A stretch of DNA of 22,599 nt from positions 1 through 22,599 of the forward strand of contig DATAVK010000002.1 of assembly GCA_036267755.1 (NCBI GenBank). The letters run 5' to 3'. Shown here piece after piece: positions 14,952-21,201 of this stretch. Numbering within the stretch: the first letter of the stretch is position 1; each line of letters begins with the position of its first letter. The translations under genes were made by a program, and so were the position numbers. Source of the stretch: DATAVK01 sp036267755 (GTDB taxonomy: Bacteria > Actinomycetota > Actinomycetes > JAFAQI01). Below the pieces are notes generated by a model. The model was not told where the DNA came from. It did not search any database and saw only the letters and a list, made by a program, of their open reading frames with translations.

Positions 14952-15905
14952 TCAGGGCGCGGCGTGGATGGAGCCCCCGCGACGCCGGAGCGAGCCGGCG
15001 CTTGACGCCGACTTCAGGGCGAGCGCCTCGGCGAGGATCGACACCGCGATCTCGGCCGGGGTGTCCGCGCCGATGTCGAGTCCGGCCGGGCCGTGGATCC
15101 GATCCAGGTCGGTGATGCCGCGCCCGGCAAGCCAGTCTGCGCGGGCCTGCTGGGTACGACGGGAACCAAGGGCACCGATGTAGCCGACATCGCTCGACAG
15201 CGCTGTCGCCAGCGCCGGACCCGCGAGATCGTGGTCGTGGCTGATGACAACCACCTTGTCGAGGACCGCGAGCTCGGCGATCACGCCGGTCGCCGAGCTC
15301 AGGTCGGTGAGCGTATGGGTGTGCCAGCCGAGCAGCGCGGCTGCGGCGGCCAGCGCTTCGGCGACCGCGCCGGCACCGACCACCACGAGTTTGGGGACCG
15401 GCCACAGCACCGTCACGACGGTGTCGGGCGTCACGACGGTCTCGCTCACTGCTCGCGCGAATCGGGCGCTGACGTCGTCCGGTGCGTCGCCGATCGTGTC
15501 GGAGGTGAACAGCTCGGTGCCGAGGACACGCTCGCCGTCGAGACGGGTGATCAGGCAGACCGGCTCGCGGTTGCGCAGCCGGTCCCACAGCTCCGCGGGA
15601 AGCCCCGCCGCCGGAACCAGCAGACACCGGGCGTCCCCACCACACGACAAGCCGGCGGCCAGCGCCTCGATCTCGCCGACGTGAAGGTCGGCGAGCCGTC
15701 CCTCGGACGCCTGCGCCGACAGTTCGCCGAGCTGGTCGTTGACCGATCCCGAGAGCAGGCCGCCGATCCGGCCACCGCCCGGCGTGATCGCGAGCGCCTC
15801 ACTGTGGTCGCGGGAGCTGAACCCTCGGGACTCGACCACCCAAGCCACGTCCACTCTTGTGCCTGCCCGCAGACAGGCCGCGACGCTCAGCGCGATCTCG
15901 TACAT
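14952..15905 (-). CDS. XdhC/CoxI family molybdenum-hydroxylase maturation factor
   Basis: About 317 residues from ATG 15905 (a GTG immediately upstream is an equal alternative). The N-terminal XdhC domain includes AITPGGGRIGGLLSGSVND and LSCGGDARCLL, the conserved Cys-Gly-Gly region. The C-terminal Rossmann-like half has VVVGAGAVAEAL and YIGALGSRRTQQAR, then IHGPAGLDIGADTPAEIAVS, the family signature. Such proteins help insert sulfurated molybdenum cofactor into xanthine dehydrogenase or CO dehydrogenase-like enzymes. No hydroxylase subunits are in the window, so its client is elsewhere or it has another role. The thioesterase gene follows within a few bases, likely in the same transcript. 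Confidence 0.9.
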   Translation of the reverse strand: MYEIALSVAACLRAGTRVDVAWVVESRGFSSRDHSEALAITPGGGRIGGLLSGSVNDQLGELSAQASEGRLADLHVGEIEALAAGLSCGGDARCLLVPAAGLPAELWDRLRNREPVCLITRLDGERVLGTELFTSDTIGDAPDDVSARFARAVSETVVTPDTVVTVLWPVPKLVVVGAGAVAEALAAAAALLGWHTHTLTDLSSATGVIAELAVLDKVVVISHDHDLAGPALATALSSDVGYIGALGSRRTQQARADWLAGRGITDLDRIHGPAGLDIGADTPAEIAVSILAEALALKSASSAGSLRRRGGSIHAAP

Positions 15906-16004
15906 CACCCGAGCGTAGATCGAGCCGCCGAACCCGGGAGCGCTACCAATCGCCGTTTGATCTCAGCGTCGGGGCTTCGTGACTGTCCGGCTCAAGCGCG
16001 TTGG

Positions 16005-16241
16005 TCAAGCAGCCCGACGGCGTGACCATCCGGTCATCGCCGACAAGCCGAGATCGTGCCGGTCGATCGGGACATCGTCGCGGAACCACCGCGCGGTCTC
16101 ACAACCACCGCAGAATGTGAACGTGAGCGTCGACTCCGGCGTGACTACGTCGACCCGCCGTACCTCACGTTGGCAGCATCGGCTGGGCACGATTGTCACG
16201 ACATCCGTCGGTCGGTTCAGTGTTGCGCTCTGCGTTGTCAT
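16005..16241 (-). CDS. Small Cys-containing protein, zinc-ribbon-like
   Basis: A 78-residue protein with ATG at 16239-16241 preceded by GGGGA. It has a C22-C23 pair, then TFTFCGGCETARWFRD with C44 and C47, so four cysteines are arranged as two knuckles about 20 residues apart. This resembles short actinobacterial proteins that begin with a TLNRP-like motif and carry a C-x-x-C-E...WF motif. It probably binds a metal such as zinc; no function is known to me. It stands alone between two gaps of about 95-100 bases, so it likely has its own promoter. An overlapping plus-strand frame lacks any such pattern. Confidence 0.65.
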   Translation of the reverse strand: MTTQSATLNRPTDVVTIVPSRCCQREVRRVDVVTPESTLTFTFCGGCETARWFRDDVPIDRHDLGLSAMTGWSRRRAA

Positions 16242-16343
16242 GATGTGTCCCCGATCCGACCGATTCGTTTGACCGGTTGTTACTCATGTACCCGCTTCGC
16301 GGAATGTCACGCCTGTTCGGCGGGCAGCCCGCGGTCGGAGCGT

Positions 16344-16676
16344 TTACTTCGGCGGCAGCAGACGCGCGTAAGCGACGCCGCGATCAACCCATTGCGACAA
16401 CGTCGCCTCGTCGTCGAGGACATCGGGACTGACCCGCACCCACCCGTTCATCGGGCCGCGGCCACGCATCTCGAACGGTTCGGCGCCCGGCTCCGCGAGC
16501 AGGTCGTCGGTCTGGTCGGGATCGACATGGACCAGCAGGCCACCCTTACCGCTAGCCGAGACGCTCATGTGGCCGCTCACCAAGAAAGCCAAGCCGCCGA
16601 ACATCTTCTTCTCGGTCACAGCCTGACCCCCTAGTGCCTCTCGGATCCGGTTCGCGAGCTCCTCGTCGTACGCCAT
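16344..16676 (-). CDS. TfoX/Sxy N-terminal domain protein
   Basis: A 110-residue protein matching the TfoX N-terminal domain: AYDEELANRIREAL, the core KKMFGGLAFLVSGHM, and a C-terminal helix near TLSQWVDRGVAYARLLPPK. In gamma-proteobacteria TfoX/Sxy regulates competence, but single-domain actinobacterial members are not shown to do so and are simply annotated by domain. It begins 4 bases after the tatB stop, so it is in the same transcript as tatB and probably mntH. Expression therefore tracks the metal/Tat cluster, which is the only hint of role. Confidence 0.87.
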   Translation of the reverse strand: MAYDEELANRIREALGGQAVTEKKMFGGLAFLVSGHMSVSASGKGGLLVHVDPDQTDDLLAEPGAEPFEMRGRGPMNGWVRVSPDVLDDEATLSQWVDRGVAYARLLPPK

Positions 16677-16680
16677 GTCG

Positions 16681-16950
16681 TCAACCTAAACGGTTGTCGA
16701 CCTCGTCGTCGTCGCCCATCAGGTGGTCGGCGATCAGACGCCGAGGATGCAGCGACCGAAGATCCAGGTCGGTGAACTCCGGACCCAGCTCGCCCTTCAC
16801 ATCATCCATCGCTTGTTGGGACATCGCGCGAAGCTGGCGGATCACCTTGCCGGCATCGCGAGCGGCTCGCGGTAGACGTTCCGGGCCGAAGACGATCAGC
16901 CCGACGACTGCGAGCAGGAGGATCTCCGGCAGTCCGAGGTTGCCAAACAT
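16681..16950 (-). CDS. tatB: TatB, twin-arginine translocase subunit
   Basis: An 89-residue protein. MFGNLGLPEILLLAVVGL forms the short N-terminal TM helix with P8-E9, followed by the hinge FGPERLPRAARDAG and an amphipathic helix (VIRQLRAMSQQAMDDVKGEL). The glutamate in the TM start, GPERLP and the longer helix mark TatB rather than TatA. TatB forms the substrate receptor with TatC in the cytoplasmic membrane. It lies 18 bases after mntH, with AGGAAAG as ribosome site. It is about 2.4 kb from tatC, with mntH and a Tat substrate gene in between, which is an odd arrangement. Confidence 0.9.
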   Translation of the reverse strand: MFGNLGLPEILLLAVVGLIVFGPERLPRAARDAGKVIRQLRAMSQQAMDDVKGELGPEFTDLDLRSLHPRRLIADHLMGDDDEVDNRLG

Positions 16951-16968
16951 GAAGCCAACTTTCCTGAA

Positions 16969-18255
16969 CTAGATCTGTTGGACGAGCAGGACGAGATTCA
17001 ACGCGGTCAGAACGGCGACGAGGACGACCATCGCCACGGTGGTCAGGCGGTGGTTGCGATGCGCCCCCATCAGCCGACGATCACTGGTGAGACGCACTAA
17101 CGGCACCAGCGCGAAAGGCACTCCGAAACACAGCACGACCTGGCTGACGATCAGGGCCCGGGTCGGGTTGACGTGACCGGCGAGCAGGACGAGGGCAGGG
17201 AGCATCGTCACGAGCCGGCGCAGGCTGACCGGCACGCGGCGCCTGATGAAACCGGCCATGATCATCTCGCCGGCGCAGGTGCCGACCGCGGACGACGAGA
17301 TTCCCGAGGCGAGCAGTGCTGCCGCGAATGCCAGTGCCGCGCCACCGCCCACCACGTGCCCGATGCGCCCGTCGACCGCGGCCAGCGTGATGGGCGCGGC
17401 AGTGCCGACGTGGCCGAACAACTTGGCCGCGATGGCCAGCATGCTGAGGTTGACGAGGGCAGCAACGCCGAGCGCGAGCGCGACATCCAGCCGCTCGAGG
17501 TGCAGGACTCGGCGACACTGCGGCTCGTCCGTCACTGCCAGCCGGCGGCTGGTGAGGCCGGAGTGCAGGTACACCGCGTGCGGCATCACGGTCGCCCCAA
17601 CGATTCCGACCGCCAGCAGCAGGGCGTCGTGACTACCAAGGCGCGGCACCAGACCACCGACCGCGCCGGTGGCGGACGGCCCGATCCGCAACGTCTCGTA
17701 CAGGAATCCGGCGCAGATCAGCGTCATCAGCGCGACGATGGCGATCTCGAACGGCCGATGCCCCCGCCGCTGCAACGCCAGCACTCCGAAGGCCAGTACG
17801 CCGGTCAACCCTCCGGCGATGAACAACGGGACACCGAAGAGCAGGTTGAGCCCGATCGCGGCGCCGACGAACTCCGCGACATCGGTCGCCATCGCCACCG
17901 CTTCGGCCTGAACCCACAGCACCCAGGTCCAGTGGACCGGGAGCCTCTCGCGGCACAGTTCCGGCAAGCTCCGGCCCGTGACGATGCCCAGCTTTGCTGA
18001 CAGGTACTGGATCGGCATCGCAACAAGGGAAGCGGCGAGCACGACCCACATCAGCCGGTAGCCGAGGGTCGCGCCGCCGGCGAAGTTCGTCGCGAAGTTG
18101 CCGGGGTCGATGTAGGCGACGGCCGCCACGAAAGCAGGACCGAGAACGGCGGAGCGCCGCAGCAGTGGGCCCGGCTGAATCGCGGGCCCGACCTGCACCG
18201 ACAGTGCCGGAACGGCGGCCGGGGTGACCGGAGGTCGGGCTAGGACCTGGGTCAT
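16969..18255 (-). CDS. mntH: NRAMP family Mn2+/Fe2+ transporter
   Basis: A 428-residue membrane protein with about eleven TM segments. The metal-binding signatures are intact: DPGN (50-53) in TM1 and ATVMPH (221-226) in TM6. NRAMP/MntH proteins import manganese and other divalent metals with protons. The start ATG has a strong AGGAGG ribosome site inside a palindrome (18263-18274). A large hairpin (18294-18341) separates it from the ferritin-like gene upstream, so it may be expressed separately or by read-through. tatB follows after 18 bases. Transport direction and metal preference are inferred from family. Confidence 0.93.
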   Translation of the reverse strand: MTQVLARPPVTPAAVPALSVQVGPAIQPGPLLRRSAVLGPAFVAAVAYIDPGNFATNFAGGATLGYRLMWVVLAASLVAMPIQYLSAKLGIVTGRSLPELCRERLPVHWTWVLWVQAEAVAMATDVAEFVGAAIGLNLLFGVPLFIAGGLTGVLAFGVLALQRRGHRPFEIAIVALMTLICAGFLYETLRIGPSATGAVGGLVPRLGSHDALLLAVGIVGATVMPHAVYLHSGLTSRRLAVTDEPQCRRVLHLERLDVALALGVAALVNLSMLAIAAKLFGHVGTAAPITLAAVDGRIGHVVGGGAALAFAAALLASGISSSAVGTCAGEMIMAGFIRRRVPVSLRRLVTMLPALVLLAGHVNPTRALIVSQVVLCFGVPFALVPLVRLTSDRRLMGAHRNHRLTTVAMVVLVAVLTALNLVLLVQQI

Positions 18256-18262
18256 GTCGCCT

Positions 18263-18274
18263 CCTGACGTCAGG
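18263..18274. promoter_or_regulatory. Palindrome over the mntH ribosome site
   Basis: CCTGACGTCAGG is a perfect 12-base palindrome. On the minus strand its end forms part of the AGGAGG ribosome site of mntH. It could be an operator for a dimeric regulator or a small RNA hairpin hiding the ribosome site; it does not match an MntR or DtxR box that I know. Confidence 0.3.
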
Positions 18275-18293
18275 TCACGGGATCGAAGTGGGG

Positions 18294-18341
18294 CCCGGGT
18301 CGGACCCTCCGGCCGTGTTGCGGCGGAGGGCCCGACCTGGG
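18294..18341 (-). terminator. Large hairpin between the ferritin-like gene and mntH
   Basis: Two 18-base arms (18294-18311 and 18324-18341) pair with two mismatches around a 12-base loop; the core is CCCTCCG with CGGAGGG and GGTCGG with CCGACC. It starts about 14 bases after the ferritin-like stop in the direction of transcription and has no T-tract. It probably terminates or attenuates transcription into mntH. Confidence 0.6.
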
Positions 18342-18354
18342 GTGGTGAGACCGG

Positions 18355-19275
18355 TCAGGAGCTCTCGTGGATCGAGCCGTTGACACCGGCCGGGAAGAAG
18401 CCGCCCTTACCCGTTTTCTTGGGGTTGAGGTAGGCGATGTTCAGCACGGCACCCGGCGTACGCCCGTAGACCAGACCGTTGTGGTCGGTCGGGACGATGT
18501 TGGCCTTGCCGGCTTCCCAGATGTGCTGGTCGTCGTCCTTCTTGCCGTCCAAGGAATCCCTCGCGTTGGAGATCGCGTTGGCGTCCTTGGCCAGCCCCTT
18601 GTTGAGCAGGGTCGTCCGGATGGTCGCCGCGTGGTATGCCTCGACCGCGAGGATGCCGGCAGCAGCTCCCAGGTAGGTCTTGTTGTGAATGAGCGGGGCT
18701 GCACCCTTGTATGCGGTGACGCCGACGTCTTCGAAGATGAAGGCGCCGAGCAGGAACGTGTCTTCGTTCTCGTAAACGTCGAAGAACTGGCCCTGCTTCG
18801 CGAGGCCAGCGGCGTGAGCCGCGGCGTTGAAGCTGTTCCGGATATCGATCGCCGGTCGCGAGACCGCTGCCGATCCCAAAGCGGTGCGCAGGAACTCGAC
18901 GTGATGCAGCTCGTCGCGAGCGATCTCCGCCGCGATGTGACCGATCCGCTTGCTGCCGAACTTGACCTGCTTGCCGCCGGTGACGCCACCACGAGTGCCC
19001 TTGCCATGCGTGAGCTTGTCGGCAAGGCCGTGGCCGTGAACGGCGTACGAGTAGAACTCACCCTCGAGGTACTCGAGGTTCAACGCGAAGTTCAGGATGG
19101 CTGCGTCACTCGGGCCGCCCGTTGCTGCGAGGGCGGTGCCCTCGAGCGAAGGAAGCATGCTGGCACCGACGACACCGAGGCCCATGACGCCTGCGCTTTG
19201 CAGGAATCGGCGCCTGTCCTCGGGGTTCTCGGCACTGCGGCTGATCATGTCGCGAACCATTCGCTTTCCGAACAT
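18355..19275 (-). CDS. Tat-exported ferritin-like domain protein (Ferritin_2 type)
   Basis: A 306-residue protein from ATG 19273-19275, preceded by GGAGC; the open frame extends further upstream but those residues are unstructured intergenic sequence. The N-terminus has a twin-arginine signal: RRRFLQ (21-26), a hydrophobic core (about 29-43) and a likely ALA cleavage site near residue 50. The mature part is a four-helix ferritin-like domain with carboxylate and His positions E68, E122 with H125, E182, and E212 with H215, in LNLEYLEGEFY, DELHHVEFLR, FIFEDVGVTAYK and VEAYHAATIR. This resembles the Ferritin_2 family that includes desiccation-related proteins. It should fold with its metals in the cytoplasm and be exported by the adjacent Tat system. 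Enzymatic activity is unknown. Confidence 0.87.
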   Translation of the reverse strand: MFGKRMVRDMISRSAENPEDRRRFLQSAGVMGLGVVGASMLPSLEGTALAATGGPSDAAILNFALNLEYLEGEFYSYAVHGHGLADKLTHGKGTRGGVTGGKQVKFGSKRIGHIAAEIARDELHHVEFLRTALGSAAVSRPAIDIRNSFNAAAHAAGLAKQGQFFDVYENEDTFLLGAFIFEDVGVTAYKGAAPLIHNKTYLGAAAGILAVEAYHAATIRTTLLNKGLAKDANAISNARDSLDGKKDDDQHIWEAGKANIVPTDHNGLVYGRTPGAVLNIAYLNPKKTGKGGFFPAGVNGSIHESS

Positions 19276-19295
19276 CTCTTGCTCCGTTCCGTTTC

Positions 19296-19312
19296 GACGT
19301 GCCAGGCACGTC
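19296..19312. promoter_or_regulatory. 17-base palindrome upstream of the ferritin-like gene
   Basis: GACGTGCC-A-GGCACGTC is a perfect 8-base inverted repeat around one base, about 20 bases upstream of the ferritin-like start. It is a good operator candidate for a dimeric repressor, or a short hairpin in the leader. The rest of the 109-base gap to tatC holds a smaller GGCGTC/GACGCC hairpin (19331-19336 and 19345-19350), possibly after tatC. Confidence 0.35.
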
Positions 19313-19384
19313 AACGTGTGTGAACTTTCAGGCGTCGGGTCAGGGACGCCGCCGGGCCTCACCTCCTCCGTGCGTTGGTGGTGG

Positions 19385-20254
19385 TCATGAGCGGGCCAGC
19401 TCGTCGTCGAGCGGTGACAGCTCGTCATCACCGAGGTCGGTGAAGTCGGGGGTGTCGGCTCGGCCGGCGGCTCGCCGGTCATGGAGGGTCGCAATGAGTA
19501 CGGCGACGCCGTACAGCAGGCAGACGGGGACCGCCAGGGCCGTCATCGTGAACGGGTCTTGGCTCGGTGTCGCCACCGCAGCGAAGACGAAGATCCCGAA
19601 GAGCACTCCCCTCGTCCAGTGACGCAACCGAGCCGCGGAGACGACGCCGACCTGGTTGAGCATCACGACGAGCAGAGGGAACTCGAACGACACCGCGAAG
19701 ATCAGGACCATGGCGGTGACGAACGACAGGTAGCTGTTGAAGCTCAGCAGTGACGTGACGCCGCCGGTCGCGAACCCGAGCAGGAAGTGCAGACCCTTCT
19801 CGAGAGTGAGCCACGCGAACACCCCGCCCATGGCGAACAACACCATCGAGGCACCGACGAAGAGCAGGGCGTAGCGGCGTTCGTGCCGGTACAGGCCGGG
19901 CGTGATGAACCGCCAGACCTGAAACAGCCAGACCGGTGATGAGATGACGAGGCCGGCGTAGAGCGAGAGCTTCAACGTGACGGTGAACGCGTCGAGGACA
20001 CCGGAGACGAACAGCGAGCACTTGTCTCCCACCAGCCGATAGCTGTGTGGCAACTGGCAGTACGGGTGCGTCAGGGCGTGCAGCAAGGTCTCGTGGAAGA
20101 TGAACGAGACGATGGTCCCGACGGCGATCGCGGCGATCGCGATGAAAGCCCGGCGGCGTAGCTCCTGCAGATGCTGATGCAGGCTCATCCTGCCGTCCAG
20201 GTGCGCCGCCCCCGCGGCTCGCGCGGGGCGCGGCACCCGCATCGTCGAGGTCAC
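19385..20254 (-). CDS. tatC: TatC, twin-arginine translocase core subunit
   Basis: A 289-residue protein with six TM segments. MSLHQHLQELRRRAFIAI is the canonical TatC start region, and the conserved loop before TM3-4 reads PVWLFQVWRFITPGLYRHER. FSFEFP-like SFEFPLLVVMLNQVGVV and a TPSQDP motif are also present. TatC binds the twin-arginine signal with TatB. The annotated start is GTG 20252-20254, four bases after tatA; ATG 20242 or the ATG of MSLHQ are possible, since no start has a clear ribosome site and coupling to tatA is likely. A charged C-terminal tail (DFTDLGDDELSPLDDE) follows the last helix. Confidence 0.95.
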   Translation of the reverse strand: MTSTMRVPRPARAAGAAHLDGRMSLHQHLQELRRRAFIAIAAIAVGTIVSFIFHETLLHALTHPYCQLPHSYRLVGDKCSLFVSGVLDAFTVTLKLSLYAGLVISSPVWLFQVWRFITPGLYRHERRYALLFVGASMVLFAMGGVFAWLTLEKGLHFLLGFATGGVTSLLSFNSYLSFVTAMVLIFAVSFEFPLLVVMLNQVGVVSAARLRHWTRGVLFGIFVFAAVATPSQDPFTMTALAVPVCLLYGVAVLIATLHDRRAAGRADTPDFTDLGDDELSPLDDELARS

Positions 20255-20258
20255 TGGG

Positions 20259-20516
20259 TCAGGAGACGTGCAGCGACTCGGTGGCGGCGGCCTCCGGCGC
20301 GACGACTGGCGCGACCTCCGGTCCGACGAGAGGCCCGGCGACGGGGACGGCCGGGGACACGGTCGGCTCGTCGTCGTGCATCGACTTCAGCTCGGTCTTC
20401 ATGATCCGCGCCGAGCGACCGAGCGACCGTGCCGCGTCGGGCAGCCGCTTCGCCCCGAAGAGCACCACGAAGACTGCGGCCACGATCAGCAGGTGCCAGG
20501 GTCCGAACTCGCCCAT
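20259..20516 (-). CDS. tatA: TatA, twin-arginine translocase pore subunit
   Basis: An 85-residue protein. MGEFGPWHLLIVAAVFVVLF forms the N-terminal TM helix, followed by the hinge FGAKRLPDAARSLG, an amphipathic helix to about residue 45 and a Pro/Val/Ala-rich tail. The PWH start and FGAKRLP mark TatA rather than TatB. GGAAGGAC is the ribosome site, 7 bases before the ATG. tatC follows after 4 bases. This is the first gene of the long minus-strand run and diverges from the sigma factor gene. Confidence 0.93.
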   Translation of the reverse strand: MGEFGPWHLLIVAAVFVVLFGAKRLPDAARSLGRSARIMKTELKSMHDDEPTVSPAVPVAGPLVGPEVAPVVAPEAAATESLHVS

Positions 20517-20685
20517 GACGATTGTCCTTCCATAGGGTTTTCAAGGCTTTCGAGGTTTTCGTCGTTCTTGTGGTTGTTCGCGCCGCAATGCGATCCGGAC
20601 CACTGTCACTCTCCGTGACTGGGCCAGCGGCAAGAAATCTCGCGTCGGCATCACACGTTTTCCGCCGTCACGGCATCTTGGTGGT
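20517..20685. promoter_or_regulatory. Divergent promoter region between tatA and the sigma factor gene
   Basis: These 169 bases are less GC-rich than their surroundings, with several TTTTC/TTTCG words (20535-20565) on the tatA side. GTCAC-TCTCC-GTGAC (20605-20619) is a small inverted repeat that could be an operator. I could not find a convincing -35/-10 pair or an ECF-type GGAAC promoter. The position implies that both transcripts start here. Confidence 0.45.
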
Positions 20686-21201
20686 GTGACCTTCTCGGAG
20701 TTCGCCGCTGCACGGCTGCCCAGCCTGCTGCGGTACGCCATCGTCCTGACCGGAGATCAGGGCCTGGCGCAGGACGTGGTCCAGGAGGTGCTGGCCCGGG
20801 CGCAGGTCCGGTGGAGCAAGATCGCGAAGACCGACTCCCCCGACAGCTACGTCCGCAAGATGGTGCTGAACGAGTACCTGTCGTGGCGTCGTACCTGGGC
20901 GGTCCGCAACATCCGGGCCGTCGGTGAGCGACTGATCGACCTCGGTGACCGCCGCAGCGCCTCCCGCGACCATGCCGAGTCCGTGGTCGACACCGACGAC
21001 GTGTGGAACCGGCTCGCCACGCTCCCCCGCAAGCAGCGGGCGGTGCTGGTTCTCCGCTACTACGAGCAGCTGCGCGACGACGAGATCGCCTACCTGCTCG
21101 ACTGCGCGCCGGTGACGGTCCGCAGCAACGCCTCGAAAGCTCTCAAGACCCTGCGGCTCCAGTTGGAGCGGCAACCGATCACCGTGGCAGGAGACGTCTG
21201 A
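20686..21201 (+). CDS. SigE-family ECF RNA polymerase sigma factor
   Basis: A 171-residue ECF sigma factor starting at GTG 20686 without a clear ribosome site. Region 2 contains YAIVLTGDQGLAQDVVQEVL (the D-x-x-Q-E core-binding helix) and region 4 contains LPRKQRAVLVLRYYEQL, then a helix-turn-helix (DDEIAYLLDCAPVTVRSNAS) and a final basic helix. This is the actinobacterial SigE-type group usually followed by a membrane protein gene. Its stop shares one base with the next start (TGATG), so the downstream repeat protein is co-translated and is the natural candidate for controlling it. Target promoters are unknown; autoregulation is plausible but not shown. Confidence 0.92.
   Translation: MTFSEFAAARLPSLLRYAIVLTGDQGLAQDVVQEVLARAQVRWSKIAKTDSPDSYVRKMVLNEYLSWRRTWAVRNIRAVGERLIDLGDRRSASRDHAESVVDTDDVWNRLATLPRKQRAVLVLRYYEQLRDDEIAYLLDCAPVTVRSNASKALKTLRLQLERQPITVAGDV

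Noticed and set aside
19276..19494. N-terminal extension of the ferritin-like protein to 19494
   Set aside because: It would put 73 residues before the twin-arginine signal and run into tatC; GGAGC precedes the ATG at 19275.
21003..21200. Earlier start for the four-module protein inside the sigma gene
   Set aside because: The sequence is an out-of-frame reading of the sigma factor region 4; the TGATG overlap at 21199-21203 gives a natural start with a charged cytosolic N-terminus.
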